A DNA stretch of 64,000 nt from Terfezia claveryi (Eukaryota > Ascomycota > Pezizomycetes > Pezizales > Pezizaceae): contig WHUX01000241.1 of NCBI GenBank assembly GCA_015179025.1, positions 1-64,000 on the forward strand, written 5' to 3'. Under the pieces are notes generated by a model. The model was not told the DNA's origin. It saw only the letters and a list, made by a program, of their open reading frames with translations, and did no database searches. Positions 24,897 through 36,879 of this stretch are shown here, one piece after another. Each line of letters starts with the position of its first letter. Within the stretch, counting starts at the first letter, position 1. The translations under genes were made by a program, and so were the position numbers.

Positions 24897-26330
24897 GTTG
24901 AAATAAGGGTATAACTGATCTTTACCTACTTAGATATACTAATATTATACTTAAAAGGCCTAAGGACAACCTTAGGGTAACCACTTGAACTGTACTAGTT
25001 TCAAAATTAGGTCTTCTCAAAATGACCCTATTGATTTTTCTATACCATATGATGTTTTAGAATCAAAGATAGACTTCAAGCTCTTGGAGACAAAGTGGAA
25101 TAGGAAATTTAAAGAAAAAACCCTTAGCAAGGTGACAGAAAGTCTATTTCATTAGATACTAGAGAGGGCTATTCTTAAACTATAAAAGGAGTCTAAAAAT
25201 AGTACATTCTTTTGTAGGCTAATAAGGGGTCAATTGATAAAACTTTAGTGACAAGGTAGAAAACCTGTTTTACTAGATACTAGTAAGGGTTGTTGTTAGT
25301 GAATAAGAGTCTAAAAATAGTAAATTCCTTTGTAAACTAATGAGAAATAAATACTTGTAAATTATTCCCTAAATTCAAGTATTATAGGCTAGTCTCCTTA
25401 TTTTATTCTTATAATCTTTATTAGTGAGTAATCTTGAGTATTATTGACCAGAATACAACTGAGCAATAAGTTTTAGTACTTCCAAAATATGAACTTAACT
25501 TCAATTAATAAACTATTAAGTATCACTCATGTTTGGACTCCACCCTGTACTGCCTTGCTATCTTTTATACTATACAATTCAGGCCATAATATAAGCTAGG
25601 ATACCAATGCTATAACTAGCTACCCTACTCATAATTGGATATTACTAGGTACCACTCTGCCATCCAGGATATCATACAGCTTAAGTTACAATACTAGTAA
25701 GACTTCTTACCTCCTTATTACTATACTAAGCAAGATCTATACTTCTACTAATTCTACTAAAATGGTACTTGCTTACTAGATAAATATCTAAAAAGATTCT
25801 CAAACTACTTTAGGTTGGGAGGAGATTCGGACTTGGTAGCATTTGAAGATTGTTCTCATAGTTGTTTTGAAATATATGTAATGGAGTGAAGTCCTTTTGA
25901 TTTGTAATTTTATAGATAGTTGATCAATCTACAATATACAATATATTTATAGTTTAGTTACCTATTAGTGACCTATTGTAGTATATAGTTTAATATGCAA
26001 AAAAAGCTATTTTAGGCTATGGTAGACTTACTATCCTTAGCTATGAGGCTTAGCTAGCAATTCCTCATATACTACTTTTCTAATAGTGTTGTAATTATAT
26101 ATGATACATAGTTTCTACTATTTTGGTATTTATACTTGATTGCAATATTGGTACAAGTACTGTATGATATGTCTAGAAAAGATTTCACTTGTGGCCATTC
26201 AACTAAACATCTGAACTTTGTGAGTTTATATAAATCTTATAGGCCTTACTTACAATATACTAAAGGCTTGATAGTGAAAATCTAGTAGTATAAGAAAAGG
26301 TTTATATAAGAGCCTATAGATAGCTCTTGA
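24897..26330. other. AT-rich region, no gene recognised
   Basis: Strongly AT-rich. A duplicated phrase occurs at about 25140-25250 and 25265-25330 (gaaa..ctgttttactagatactagtaagggt and related), indicating an old tandem duplication. No coding support. Confidence 0.5.
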
Positions 26331-27122
26331 TCTCTTTCATTAACTATTCAACAATTCCAACTTATTAAAAATCTGCAAGGTTATTATATACTTACAATAA
26401 TACCTTTAACAAACTCTAAACCTTTAAGACTCTTTAAAGAAATAATGAACTTCAGCTAAGTTACTCTCTCTAAAGATGAATTTATAAAACCCCTTCCACT
26501 AGCACTCTTATATAGCTTTACTTCCAAAGTAAATACATTAGCTAACTATAAAGAAATCAATTTTGATAAAGTTATATATACCTTGTATGCTAATAAATAT
26601 AGAAATTCTAAAGTAAGTAACTGGGTCCTTTATATACTACCTTAACCAATATATGAAGTAGTTTCATTTATCCTATAAATCAATATATCTCAATATCCTG
26701 AAGTTATAGTAACAATGGCCTCAACCTAAAGCATTTCGAAAGACAATTTCAAAGAAGTCATCTTTATCATATAAGTTAACCTATTTTAATATCCTAATTC
26801 CCAATTATAAGACAAAGTACCTATATAAGCCTTCATTCCTACCAACACTTCTAAATTAAGAAAAAACAATAAGAGGATGCCTCCTTTGGATATTTTATCT
26901 GCGTGAACCTATAGTAACATTGATATAATTATTGTATACCATTTCATTGCCAGTAATATTAAGAAACTTAATGAGACTACTATTACTAACCTTAAGCATA
27001 TAATAGCTCTATAGGATAAAGTATAAAGGAAGATATTAAAAGAGGTTTTTAATAAGCTAAGGGAGGCCTATACTCTTATCAAAGTAATTTATTCAGAATC
27101 AAGTTCAAATAGTTAGCTATAG
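26331..27122 (+). pseudogene. Unrecognised AT-rich relic, about 264 codons in one frame
   Basis: Frame 3 reads protein-like text with no frameshift from about 26331 to 27122, interrupted by 13 stops: nine TAA, three TAG and one TGA. Readable segments include KEINFDKVIYTLYANKYRNS, YEVVSFIL, ISKDNFKEVIF and KILKEVFNKLREAYTLI. Most stops would become Gln (CAA/CAG) with one T-to-C change, the signature of CpA->TpA decay. The preserved frame argues for one coding region killed by point mutations only. No family recognised; a retroelement gag or a host gene are both possible. Confidence 0.4.
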
Positions 27123-27288
27123 ATTTATTGTATGAAATTCATATTTTTCTTTGTAATTATCTATGTACATAGATAGAGCTTAGATATTTAATAGGCCTAT
27201 ATAAACTATATACTTGAATTATGAGTATTAAATTATTAAAATTAAAAAAATAATTAAAAAATAATAATAATGGAATTTAGGTAATCTT
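27123..27288. other. AT-rich flank of element 2
   Basis: Ends in an aat/aaa-rich run (27235-27270) before the LTR. Nothing else seen. Confidence 0.5.
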
Positions 27289-27293
27289 GTGGG

Positions 27294-27807
27294 TGTAACG
27301 ACGGCTCTAGGGACAGGGCGACCAGGGGTACGCCGAGGCAGTGGCAAAGGGGAATCGCACATGTAGGAGCGCTACGTGTGTGATCTGGGGAAAGGCTAGG
27401 GACAAGGCAAGGGCAAGAGGCAAGAGAGGCCGAGGGTAAGGGGCGCGAGATACGTGGAGGCAGTTGCCGCGTGTGTCGGAGGAAGGCAGCTGTGCTGCAG
27501 AGCTGTTCACGAGACAAGGGGGTGCACAAGGGAAGTGCACAAGCATTGGAAGAGGCAAGATCCTATATTAGGTATACAAGACGTTGGATGGGGATCCAAC
27601 CAGAGGGCGGAGGAATGAAGATATATATACATGATTCCAGGCCAAGGCCGTAGAAGGAATAAGCTTCCTGAGATTCCTATCTCGGAAGCTAAGATAACAA
27701 TTACCTATCGACGACACCCGAACAAGCCTGTTCGAGTGTCAAAACAGCACGATACCCAAACAAGCCTGTTCGAGTGTCAAATCAAGATTAAGAACACGGT
27801 TGTGACA
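27294..27807 (-). repeat. 3' LTR of Gypsy element 2
   Basis: 514 bp; on the plus strand it runs TGTAACGACG...GTTGTGACA. A polypurine tract (complement of tatccccccttta) abuts its inner edge at 27808-27821. Confidence 0.92.
27713..27778. repeat. Duplicated palindromic hairpin in the LTR
   Basis: Two tandem copies of a 28-bp imperfect palindrome at 27713-27740 and 27751-27778 (arms GACACYCGAACA / TGTTCGAGTGTC). The same pair is found at 33357-33384 and 33395-33422, and in element 3 at 59281-59308 and 59319-59346. Confidence 0.8.
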
Positions 27808-27995
27808 CTATCCCCCCTTTAGGCTGGAGCTCCAGCAACTAGAAGGCCTGGGCACGATAACCGGTAAAATCAACACAGGAAACAACAACAAAGGCAACGA
27901 CAAGGATTCCAAATCCAAACAACAAGAAGAGCGAGAAGAGCGAGAAGAATGAGAGTTGGACAGGCCCCACCGTATGACTCTCAAAAGACACAACA

Positions 27996-30900
27996 TCATT
28001 CCATTGGGCGAGTCTTCCTTGGGTATTGCTGGTGGAATAGGGCGACCAAATCCTGCGCATTCTCCAAGTCCTCTGCGGGTTGCCAGGTAGCCTCCTCATC
28101 CCCTAACTACTTGACCTTATACTGAACTCTTCCATAGCATTTCCTTGAGTCCAGTACCTCCTCAACCTCCTACTCCTCTTCACCTGCGATCACCACTGGA
28201 GGAGGTGGGGGGTGCTTTTGCCTGGGAAGGGGATCGTCGGCAGCTGGCTCGATCTCCGAGACATGAACGACCGGATGGCACTTGATATCCTTGGGAAACC
28301 TCAGCTGATAAGCATGAGTGTCCACAGCTGCTAACACCTCGTAGGGGCCTAGGAACTTGTGATCCAGCTTGCGAGATGGCCGTTCCATTCGGAAGTGCCT
28401 GCTGGACAGCCACACCTTGTCCACTAGTTGATATCTGAGGGCTAGCAACCGTGATCCGTTGGCATACTCTGCTTGCCTGGCTTGGGCATATCCCAGCTCA
28501 GCCTTCAACGTGAAGTGTAGCTCAGCGATCTCTGTAGCGAATTTCTTGGCTGGGGCGTTCTTCTTGACTTTTCGCAGGGGTAATAGGGAGTGCACGAACT
28601 GGGGGTGCCAGCCATAATTTGCCAGGAACGGGGAGGTTTTCAGCGACTCAGAGAACTGGTTGTTGGCTGCGAATTCACAGGTTGCCAACAAGGATACCCA
28701 GTTGTTCTGCTGATAGCTGATGTAGGCCCGCAGATACTGCTCCATGACGGCATTCATTCGTTCTGATTGGCCATCCGTTTGAGGGTGATATGCCGTGGAG
28801 AGACGCACTTCTATCCCCAGCAGCTCACAGAATGCCTTCTAGAATTCAGACACGAACTGAGGGCCATGGTCGGAGACAACTGAGTCCGGGAGGCCATGGT
28901 ATCGGAACACGGCATTGAAGTAGAGGTTGGCTAGGTCCGAGGTAGAGCAGGTATCGTGGCAAGGTACGATATGCCTCATTTTGGTCAATCGGTCCACTAC
29001 CATCAGGATAGCATTGAATCCCGAGTCCTCCGGCAACCCCGTTACGAAGTCCATGGTCAGGTGTTGCCAGGGCCGATCCGGGATCTCCAGGGGCTTCAAA
29101 GTTCCATAGGGGGCATGGCGAGTAGGCTTTGATCGTTTACAGCTATGGCAGTTCCGCACATACCTTTCCACGTCTTTCCGCTGATCGATCCAGGTGTATT
29201 GCCTAGCTAGCAGCTCTAGGGTTTTAGCTACTCCAGGGTGGCCAGCGGCTAAAGTGTCATAGTGTTCCCTGATCAGGCTGTGGCGCAAGTCCCCTTCCGG
29301 TACGTATAGTCGATCCAGGTGGTATAAAAGGCCATCCTGAACGGTGCATTTAGCCAGGGAGATCTTGACGTGACGACGCTGTCCAGATTCTACCGCGGCG
29401 ATTATATTCTTAACCAGGTCGTCCTCTGCATATACCTGTCATATCCGCAGGAGGGGATCTGCTCCGGGGTCCGCTTCAGCTTCAGCATCCGTATCCGCAA
29501 GGGTATTGGCCACTAGGTTGAGATTTTCAGGTTTCAGTACCACCTGATTCTGGTACTTCAGCCTTTCATCCCCCCCTTTAGGGAGATCTCCTGATCTCCT
29601 GGTCAGTGCATCCGGCTTGCCCGCAGCCTTTCCAGGCCGATACCTTATCTTGAAGTTAAACCGAGAGAGGAATTCCGACCACCTAGCCTGTCGGCGATTT
29701 AGCAATTTGGTGGTTGTGAAGTACTCTAGGTTCTTATGGTCAAAGAGGACCTCGATAACCCCCTTTGCCGATTCCAGGTGTGGTCTCCATTCCTCGAATA
29801 CTCGCACAATGGCCATTAACTCCTAATCATAGATTTCGTAATTACACTCCGCCGGGGAGTGCTTTTTGGAGAAATAGGCCACTGGGTGGAGGACTCCATC
29901 AACATACTGGGACAGGATTCCGGCGGAGACATAGTCGGAGGCGTTTGTTTCCATGATGCACTTGCTATCAGGGTCAAAATGGGCCAGGATTGGGGCTGAG
30001 CAGAAGGCTTCCTTGAGGTTCTGGAAGGCAGATTGGGCTTCTGGATTCCAGTGGAAGGCCCTTTTTGTCAGGTGTGAGCCAGCTTCTACCTTCATTTTCG
30101 TCAAGGCCGTCAGGGGTGCCACGATTCTTGAGTATCCCAGAATAAATCGGCGGTAGAAGTTGGCAAATCCTAGGAAGGCCTGCACATCCTTCAAATTGGC
30201 TGGGGTTACCCACTCTTGGATTGCAGCAACTTTGGCAGGGTCCATCCTAATACCTTCCGTGGTTATGATCAAGCCCAGGTACTTCACCTCTTAGACGTGG
30301 AATTTGTATTTTTCAGGCTTAAGGTACAGCCCAGCCTGCTCCAGCTTCTCCAGCACTTGCCAGACGTGGATCTTGTGTTCCGCTAGGGTATCCGAGTAGA
30401 TGAGGATATCGTCCAGGTAGGCGGTAAAGAATACATCCAGAAAGTCCCGCAGAGTGTCATTGATAAAGTGCTGAAAGGAAGCGGGGGCGTTGGTTAGGCC
30501 GAAGGGCATCACATTGTACTCAAAATGGCCATATCGCATCCGGAAGGCAGTTTTCCACTCCTCCCCCTCAGCAATTCGTACCAAGTTGTAGGCCCCTCTC
30601 AGGTCCAATTTGGTGAACCATTTGGCCTTGGAGAGCCTGGCTAATGTCTCCTGGATCAGGGGCAAGGGGTACCTGTTTTTTACCGTAATCTCATTCAGGC
30701 CGTGATAATCCACGCACAACCTAAGGGAGCTGTCCGATTTCTTCACAAACAATACGGGTGCACCTGCTGGGGAGGAGCTATGGCAATGAAGCTCTTGTTA
30801 GGTTTTCCTCCAAGTACTTCTTCAGGGCTTCCAATTCCAGTCGTGACATTCCATAGAGTGGGCCGTAAGCGGGGGTTTTACCTTCTATCAGCAGAATTGT

Positions 30901-31870
30901 GTGGTCATATGGTCGGTGAGGTGCGAGCATCTCCGAGGCTTCTCTGAGAACAAGTCGATGAATTCATGGTATTCACCTGGAACCATGGACTTCCATTCCT
31001 CACTCGACCTGTCTTATTGATTTCTAGGTTCACCTCATGTATGGAAAGGGCATGCACCTTCAGCTTGTGTCTCCTAGTGAGGTAAGGGAAAGCCCCTGCC
31101 CCAATAAAGATAATATTCAGGGGCTTTGGGGGAGGTTGAACAGGGGGAGCAGGGCAGTGAGCAGCATTGATGTGCGCGGGCTGGTGTACCACCTGAGTTG
31201 GGTGGATTATCAGGGGTGGTAATGCACATAGCCCCGTAACGGTGATTTTTGGACCTCCACAGTTTGTTCTGCAATAATGGCTGTAGAATTGCAAGGTGTA
31301 AGAGCCGAAGCTGACTGACACATCGTGCATTCTGAGCCAGGGGATCCCAAGGACAATTGGATATTTTAGTTTGGTCACGAACATTGGGAGGTCCTCCAAA
31401 TAGTCTCCAATGGCACTAGGCAGACATGCAAGGTGGGTAATAGCCCAGAAGAGATAGGGCGGCCGTCAATGACATCAAGAAGGCGGGGAGTCTTTAGCTT
31501 GGAGGTTGGTATGGAGTTTTTACTGACGAAGGTATGATCAATGAAGGCTATCCCCTAAGCACCACAATCTATGAGAGCTGATGTTACTACTGTTTTACCA
31601 TTGAATTTAACAGTTATTGGTACTACAAAATGCTCACCAAACAAGCGAGATTCATCAACAGACATAGATGCAGGCAAAGAAAACACAGACAAAGATAAAT
31701 GACCCATGATAGGTCCCTTGCTAGTGTCAGCAACTAGGCAAGGGACTCCGCTTTTCCCGACTCCTCTGGGGTTTCGGACACCGCATGTATGGCCAGGGAG
31801 CGATTCTTTCGAAGGGGGCAAGCCGCAATGAAGTGGTTGGCCTTCCCACAGGCTATGCATAGCCCATTAT
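27996..31870 (-). pseudogene. pol: Pol of Gypsy element 2
   Basis: Opens in the -1 frame relative to gag within the gag 3' end (about 31860). Protease: ALIDCGA near 31560. [34 protein letters not shown] and [10 protein letters not shown] (about 30390-30710). RNase [12 protein letters not shown] near 29930, with Asp changed to Asn in the usual ETDASD. Integrase: H/H...C/C finger (29150-29280), TMDFVTG and SDHGPQF near 28860, DGQSER near 28750, so all three catalytic acids are present. Chromodomain at about 28010-28190; stop at 27996-27998. Interior TAGs at 30293 and 28840 fall at a Gln/Glu-like and a Trp position. At least one frame break lies near 30750-30900. Confidence 0.9.
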
Positions 31871-32900
31871 TCCGGCGGCATTTCCTCTCCTCTTGGGTCA
31901 GGCGGGGTCTGCCTGATATTAAATCCATGGGGGTGGGCCCTCCTGCCACCAACGATGGGTGTGCTGGTTGATTGGCGGGGGCAGGGGCCACTATTTTGGT
32001 GGCATGGTGTTGGTGAGGCTGATGCTAGGGTTGTGGGAGACGGGGTGCTGGCCTGTACTTGGGGCAGTTGCAGAGCCGGGACATCCGCTGTTCTACCCGG
32101 GAAGCCTAGTCAATGAATTCGTCAAGGGTTTTGGCTTCCGGGAGGCTGACCATGGCCTGCTGGATTTCGTTATTTAGCCCTTCCTGGAATTGCTCCAGTT
32201 TGGACTGGTCATTCCATCGGACCTCCACTGCCAATCTCGAGAATTCTGCTACATAAGTGGACAGATCAGTGTTTTTCTACCTGAGGGCTCGGAGGGCCCT
32301 ACTGGCAGTGCCAACAGCATCGAGGTCCCTAAACGCCCTATCCAGGATTGTGAAAAGGGCCGAGATATCATCAAGCTTGATCCCGGTTTCGAGGACATAT
32401 GGCTGGATCTGGTCACAAGCTTTCCCCTCCAGTAAGGCGAAAACGTATGCCAGTCGATATTGTTCCGACGGGAACCTGGCAGAATCCCCGTTCAGCTTGA
32501 GATTGACTGCATTCTTCCAGGCTCGTAGACGAGCCTGGTCCCCATTGAACTTGGGAGGTGTCGGAATGCTTTAGGTCTTGTTGCTACTGGCTGCTGTTGT
32601 TGTTGGTATTGCCAGGTTTGGTAAGCCCCGGCTGAGGTTTTGGACCGTAGTCCGTTCGTTGGCCAGGGCAAGGTTTACATGGTCGAGATCCGTCTGGAGG
32701 ACCGTGATCTCTTCGTCGGCGGATCTCAGCTTTCGTTCGGCCACGGCTAGGCTGTTGCCGAGTTCGGCCCCGATGGCATCCATGGCCTCGAAGATGTCGA
32801 TGATTTCTCGACGATAGGCATTTAATTTGTTCGGGCCTTAGAGTATAGGGGTGTTTCTCCAGGTTTGAAACCTGACAGCGGGTGGAGGGGTTCCGGACAT
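31734..32900 (-). pseudogene. gag: Gag of Gypsy element 2
   Basis: Start at ATG 32900-32898 (MSGTPPPAVRFQTWR). A coiled-looking segment follows (AERKLRSADEEITVLQTDLD), then the capsid-like block PPKFNG...LKLNGD...YVFALLEGKA and STYVAEFSRLA. The CCHC knuckle CIACGKANHFIAAC lies near 31820-31865, and the end is AESLA-stop at 31734. At least four in-frame stops (for example near 32830 and 32573) are Gln-like. The final stop overlaps pol, which continues in the -1 frame. Confidence 0.85.
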
Positions 32901-32936
32901 GACAGCGTACCAGTTGGTCGATAAGATCCAACGTAG

Positions 32937-33451
32937 TGTAACGACGGCTCTAGTGACAGGGCGACCAAGAGGTACGCCGGGGCAGTGGCAAAGGGGAATC
33001 GCATACGTAGGAGCACTACATGTGTGATCTGGAGAAAGGCTAGGGACAAGGCAAGGGCAAGAGGCAAGAGAGGCCGAGGGCAAGGGGCACGAGACATGCG
33101 GAGGCAGTTGCCGCATGTGTCGGAGGGAGGCAGCTGTGCTGCAGAGCTGTTCACGAGACAAGGGGGTGCACAAGGGAGGTGCACAAGCGTTGGGAGAGGC
33201 AAGATCCTGTATTAGGTATACAAGACGTTGGATGGGGATCCAACGAGAGGGCGGAGGAACGAAGATATATATACATGATTCCAGGCCAAGGCCGTGGAAG
33301 GAATAAGCTTCCCGAGATTCAAATCTCGGAAGCTAAGATAACAATCACCCATTGACGACACCCAAACAAGCCTGTTCGAGTGTCAAAACAGCACGACGCC
33401 CGAACAAGCCTGTTCGAGTATCAAATCAAGACTAAGAATACGGTTGTGACA
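32937..33451 (-). repeat. 5' LTR of Gypsy element 2
   Basis: 515 bp, nearly identical to the 3' LTR except for scattered transitions (for example acgcat/acgtgt sites near 33000-33030). A TATA-like run (gatatatatac) at about 33264-33274 and the double hairpin are conserved. Confidence 0.92.
33265..33273 (-). promoter_or_regulatory. Putative LTR TATA box of element 2
   Basis: The minus strand reads tgtatatatatc followed by a CT-rich stretch (ctccgccctctcg), as in elements 1 and 3. Confidence 0.45.
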
Positions 33452-33456
33452 ATGGG

Positions 33457-34477
33457 CTAGTTAGGTCAATTCTCAAAGTAGCCATTTTTGGAGCTCAGTT
33501 ACTCAATAAATTTTAGTGGGCCACCTACATACTATTTAGATATAAACTGTAACTAAGTATACTAAATTAGATACTAGTACCTAAGTAGGTATATACAGTA
33601 TATAGTTAAGGTACTATACTGATTTTGCTAGGCTTTATGTGATACCTTTTTAGGTAAAATTATCTGTATTGAAAAAGAAATACCATAGAGACTCATGAAC
33701 AAAAAAGTAATAAGAGCCTCACTACTATTTAAGAATATACTTGTAAATAAGATACTGAAGATGAGTAGGAGTAGATTTAATTATCTAATTGTTTATAATA
33801 TCTAACCCCCTTTAAATATACTAGTACTTATAGTTCATCACAAAGAAATATAGTTTACCTTTATGGCACCTGATGCTTTCAGTGCTACTAATGACAAACT
33901 ACCAGTTACTGGCGTGCTCCGCTGTTTCTCTGTCTCCCTGACACTGGCTCTTCACAGGCTGTATGCTAACGCTGGTCCTACATAGTCCTCCTCCTGACCC
34001 TAATATTCCTGCACAATTATCGGGAATGAGCTCTAATACTATATCTTAGGAGGTACCGCCCTGGCACCATGTTTTCTGAGGTGCCACCATTATGTATTTT
34101 TTTAGCATCGATGCTCTAGCATAACTACTTGATAGGCAAACCACTGTGTACTCAGAGCATAGAGGTGATAGTAGCTATACATTGTAAGAACTATGTACAT
34201 TTGAATTTCTATATATATAGCTGTGCTATAGATGCACTTCCAATGAACCATTCTCTCATGTATCCCACTTAAAATCATCCTGTACATATGCTTCCCAAAA
34301 TCCTAGCGGTTCCCTGATCTGAGCCGTCTGCAAAGTCATTATCACCGTGCTTTAATCTAATAATATCTATATAGCTATTAATAACAGAATGCTGATATCG
34401 TGAGACTGTACATACCTAGAGCTACCCAATTGCTGGCTGATGTACTCATCCACTGCCATGAGCAATGCCTATTAATA
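33457..34477. other. Intergenic, no gene seen
   Basis: AT-rich with a GC-richer patch near 33900-34090 that has no convincing ORF. Leads into the 34478-35293 tandem repeat. Confidence 0.5.
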
Positions 34478-35293
34478 GAGCAATTAGCTATGTATTCCCA
34501 TAAAGTCCGTAGATTTGCTGGTGAGTTCATGTACTTAGGTATGTCTGTATATATAGATATGGAATATGTCGGTAGTGCACTCGCAGAGTCCTATGAGTAA
34601 TTAGCTATGCCTTCATATATAGTCTGCTGGTTTTCTAGTGAGTTTACATACCTGGCTATACCTATGTCTACGCATATAGATTAGGAATATATTGGAACTG
34701 CACTGGCAGAGTTCTAAGAGCAATTAGCTATACATTTACATAGAGTCTGCTGGTTTTCTAGCAAGTTCACGTACCTAGCTATGCCTCATACTAGGGGAGT
34801 CCCAAGAGTAATTAGACATACATTCATATAGAGTCTGCTAGTTTTCTAATGAGTTCACATACCTAGCTATTCTTGTATCTATGTATATAGATTAGAGATA
34901 TATTGGAACTGCACTAGTGGAGTCCTAAGAGCAATTAGATATACATTCACATAGAGTTTGCTGGTTTTCTAGCTAGTTCACAAACCTAGCTATATCTGTA
35001 TCTGCACATATAGATTGTGGATATATCAGAACTGTACTGGCGGAGTCCTAAAAGTAATTTGCTATATATTCACATAGAGTGGACTAGTTTTTTGGCGAGT
35101 TTATGTACCTAGCTAGCTATATCTCCATATATAGATTGGGGATATATCAGAACTATACTGGTGGAGTCCTAAGAGCAATTAACTATACATTCACATAGAG
35201 TCCGCTGGTTTGCTGGCAAGATCATGTACCTAGCTAGCTATATCTCCACATATAGTTAGAGGATATCTTGAGAGTACACGAGAGGAGTCCTAA
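34478..35293. repeat. Tandem satellite-like repeat, about 121-bp unit, seven copies
   Basis: Units begin with gagYaattagcta at about 34478, 34595, 34718, 34806, 34929, 35052 and 35173. Each contains tctgctggttttct, gttcacgtacctagct, tatagat and actgcactggcagagtcct. The third unit is shortened to about 88 bp. Confidence 0.85.
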
Positions 35294-35560
35294 CCTCAAC
35301 TTGATCTTCCGCCGACTGCTGGCTGGTTGAGTTACCTATGCAAAGAGAGGGCATATGTGCTTTCATGTTATATTCATTCATACATACCTAGAAATATATG
35401 TTAGTTGACATGGCTGATAAATATTTATGATTAGCAGGAAGGCAGATTAGTATATATGGTATGACAGATTAGTACATGCATATTTCAGGCTACATTGCTT
35501 GCCAGCCACGAAATTACCGAAGTAGGTAATAGGTATGGAAGAGGGGCCCTTATGGTAGGC

Positions 35561-35600
35561 TTATAAATATGGACTTGTATATGTAAGAAACTCATGCTTT
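35561..35600 (+). repeat. Left arm of an inverted flank pair around the Ginger-like element
   Basis: cttataaatatggacttg and the following bases match, inverted, the segment 44396-44451 on the other side of the 8.4-kb element. Confidence 0.6.
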
Positions 35601-36002
35601 TGTGACTTATATATATATATATGAGAAAATTATGCTTTTCGAGGCTTCTAGATATATATGCGAGAAACTCATGGTTTTGAGGCTTATTAGTATATATTTG
35701 AGAAACTCGTGCTTTTGTAACTTATATATATATAGGCAGGAAACTCATGCTTTGAGACATATATATATATATATAAGAAACTTATGCTTTTCTAGGCTTC
35801 TAGATATATATGTGAGAAACTTATACTTTTTGAGGCTTCTAAATATATATACAAGAAACTCGTACTTTTGTGACTTATATATATATATGTAAGAAAGTCA
35901 TGCTTTATAAGGCTTCTAGATATATATGTGAGAAACTCATACTTTTGAGGCCCATTAGTATATGTACTGGAAACTCGTGCTTTGGAGATATATATATATA
36001 TA
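35588..36002. repeat. 38-bp tandem repeat, about eleven copies
   Basis: Each unit starts gaaactcatgcttttg and ends in a (ta)n run. The last TA run abuts the TIR of the Ginger-like element at 36003. Confidence 0.85.
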
Positions 36003-36120
36003 TGTTCTGGTCCATTCCAGGATCCGGTCCATACCGGTATAGACTGGATATCGCCACGGACCAGGCCATTACAGTATGGCTGGATATCGTAATGGACCAG
36101 GCTGTTACGAGATTAAATTG
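36003..36120 (+). repeat. Left TIR of the 8.4-kb Ginger-like element
   Basis: Contains ggtccataccggtat and linkers ccaggccattac; inverse of 44262-44395 and homologous to 13188-13300. Confidence 0.8.
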
Positions 36121-36425
36121 TTCCATGTCATGGATAGTAACAATGATTTACTACAATCACAGTGGCCACAGTGGCCATAGTGACATTAAAATTACTAAAT
36201 AGGGACATATCCAATGTAAAGGTAATTTTGTAGCAACATTTGGTCAAAGAACATCAGAGATAACATAAAATAACCTATCATAGAAAATACTCAGTAGAGG
36301 TATACCCGAAATAAAGGTTATTATGTAGAGAAACATTAGGTCAAAGAACAAGAGGATTTAGCCCTCACAATAGTAGCCTTTAAAGATCACGATGCTACAG
36401 AGTTTTAACTATTGCTTTGCTTGAT

Positions 36426-36581
36426 CACACTCTTACCGGTCTCTACAATATCACACTCTTACCAGTCTCTACAATATCACACTCTTATTGGTCTCTACAA
36501 TATCACACTCTTACTAGTCTCTACAATATTACACTCTTACCAGTTTCTACAATATCATACTCTTACTAATCTCTACCAATA
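36426..36581. repeat. 26-bp minisatellite, six copies
   Basis: Unit cacactcttaccagtctct plus acaatat. Absent at the corresponding place in the 1-kb copy, so it expanded after the copies diverged. Confidence 0.9.
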
Positions 36582-36879
36582 TCTATCGCTCAAGATCATA
36601 CTAAGACTGATCTCAACCAGTTTCATTCTCTAGGGTCTGCTCTATCTCCAAGTGCTATTAAAGCATTTTCTGGTACTGCCCACACCAACTTTGAAGAGTA
36701 TTTGTATACAATAAGTAACAAATCTCACTTGACTTTTGAGAAGTAATAACCCTGAAATTATCTAGTATAATAGTGACTAATAAATGCTATCTAGGTATCG
36801 CAAAATTAAAGTATACCTTTGAGATCCAAATCTAAATGCTGCTAAAGGCAATACAATAGAAATTAAGCTATGATCAAAG

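Larger units (their letters stand above)
27294..33451 (-). mobile_element. Ty3/Gypsy chromovirus element 2 (complete, degenerate)
   Basis: Reverse orientation. The 3' LTR is at 27294-27807 and the 5' LTR at 32937-33451. The flanks GTGGG (27289-27293) and ATGGG (33452-33456) differ at one base, consistent with a 5-bp TSD with one transition. Gag, protease, RT, RNase H, integrase and chromodomain are all present in order on the minus strand. It shares pol with elements 1 and 3 but has the element-3 type LTR. Several stops, many at Gln/Trp positions. Confidence 0.92.

Noticed and set aside
35602..36202. Two plus-strand ORFs rich in Tyr/Ile and Cys
   Set aside because: Translations of the 38-bp tandem repeat and of the Ginger TIR.
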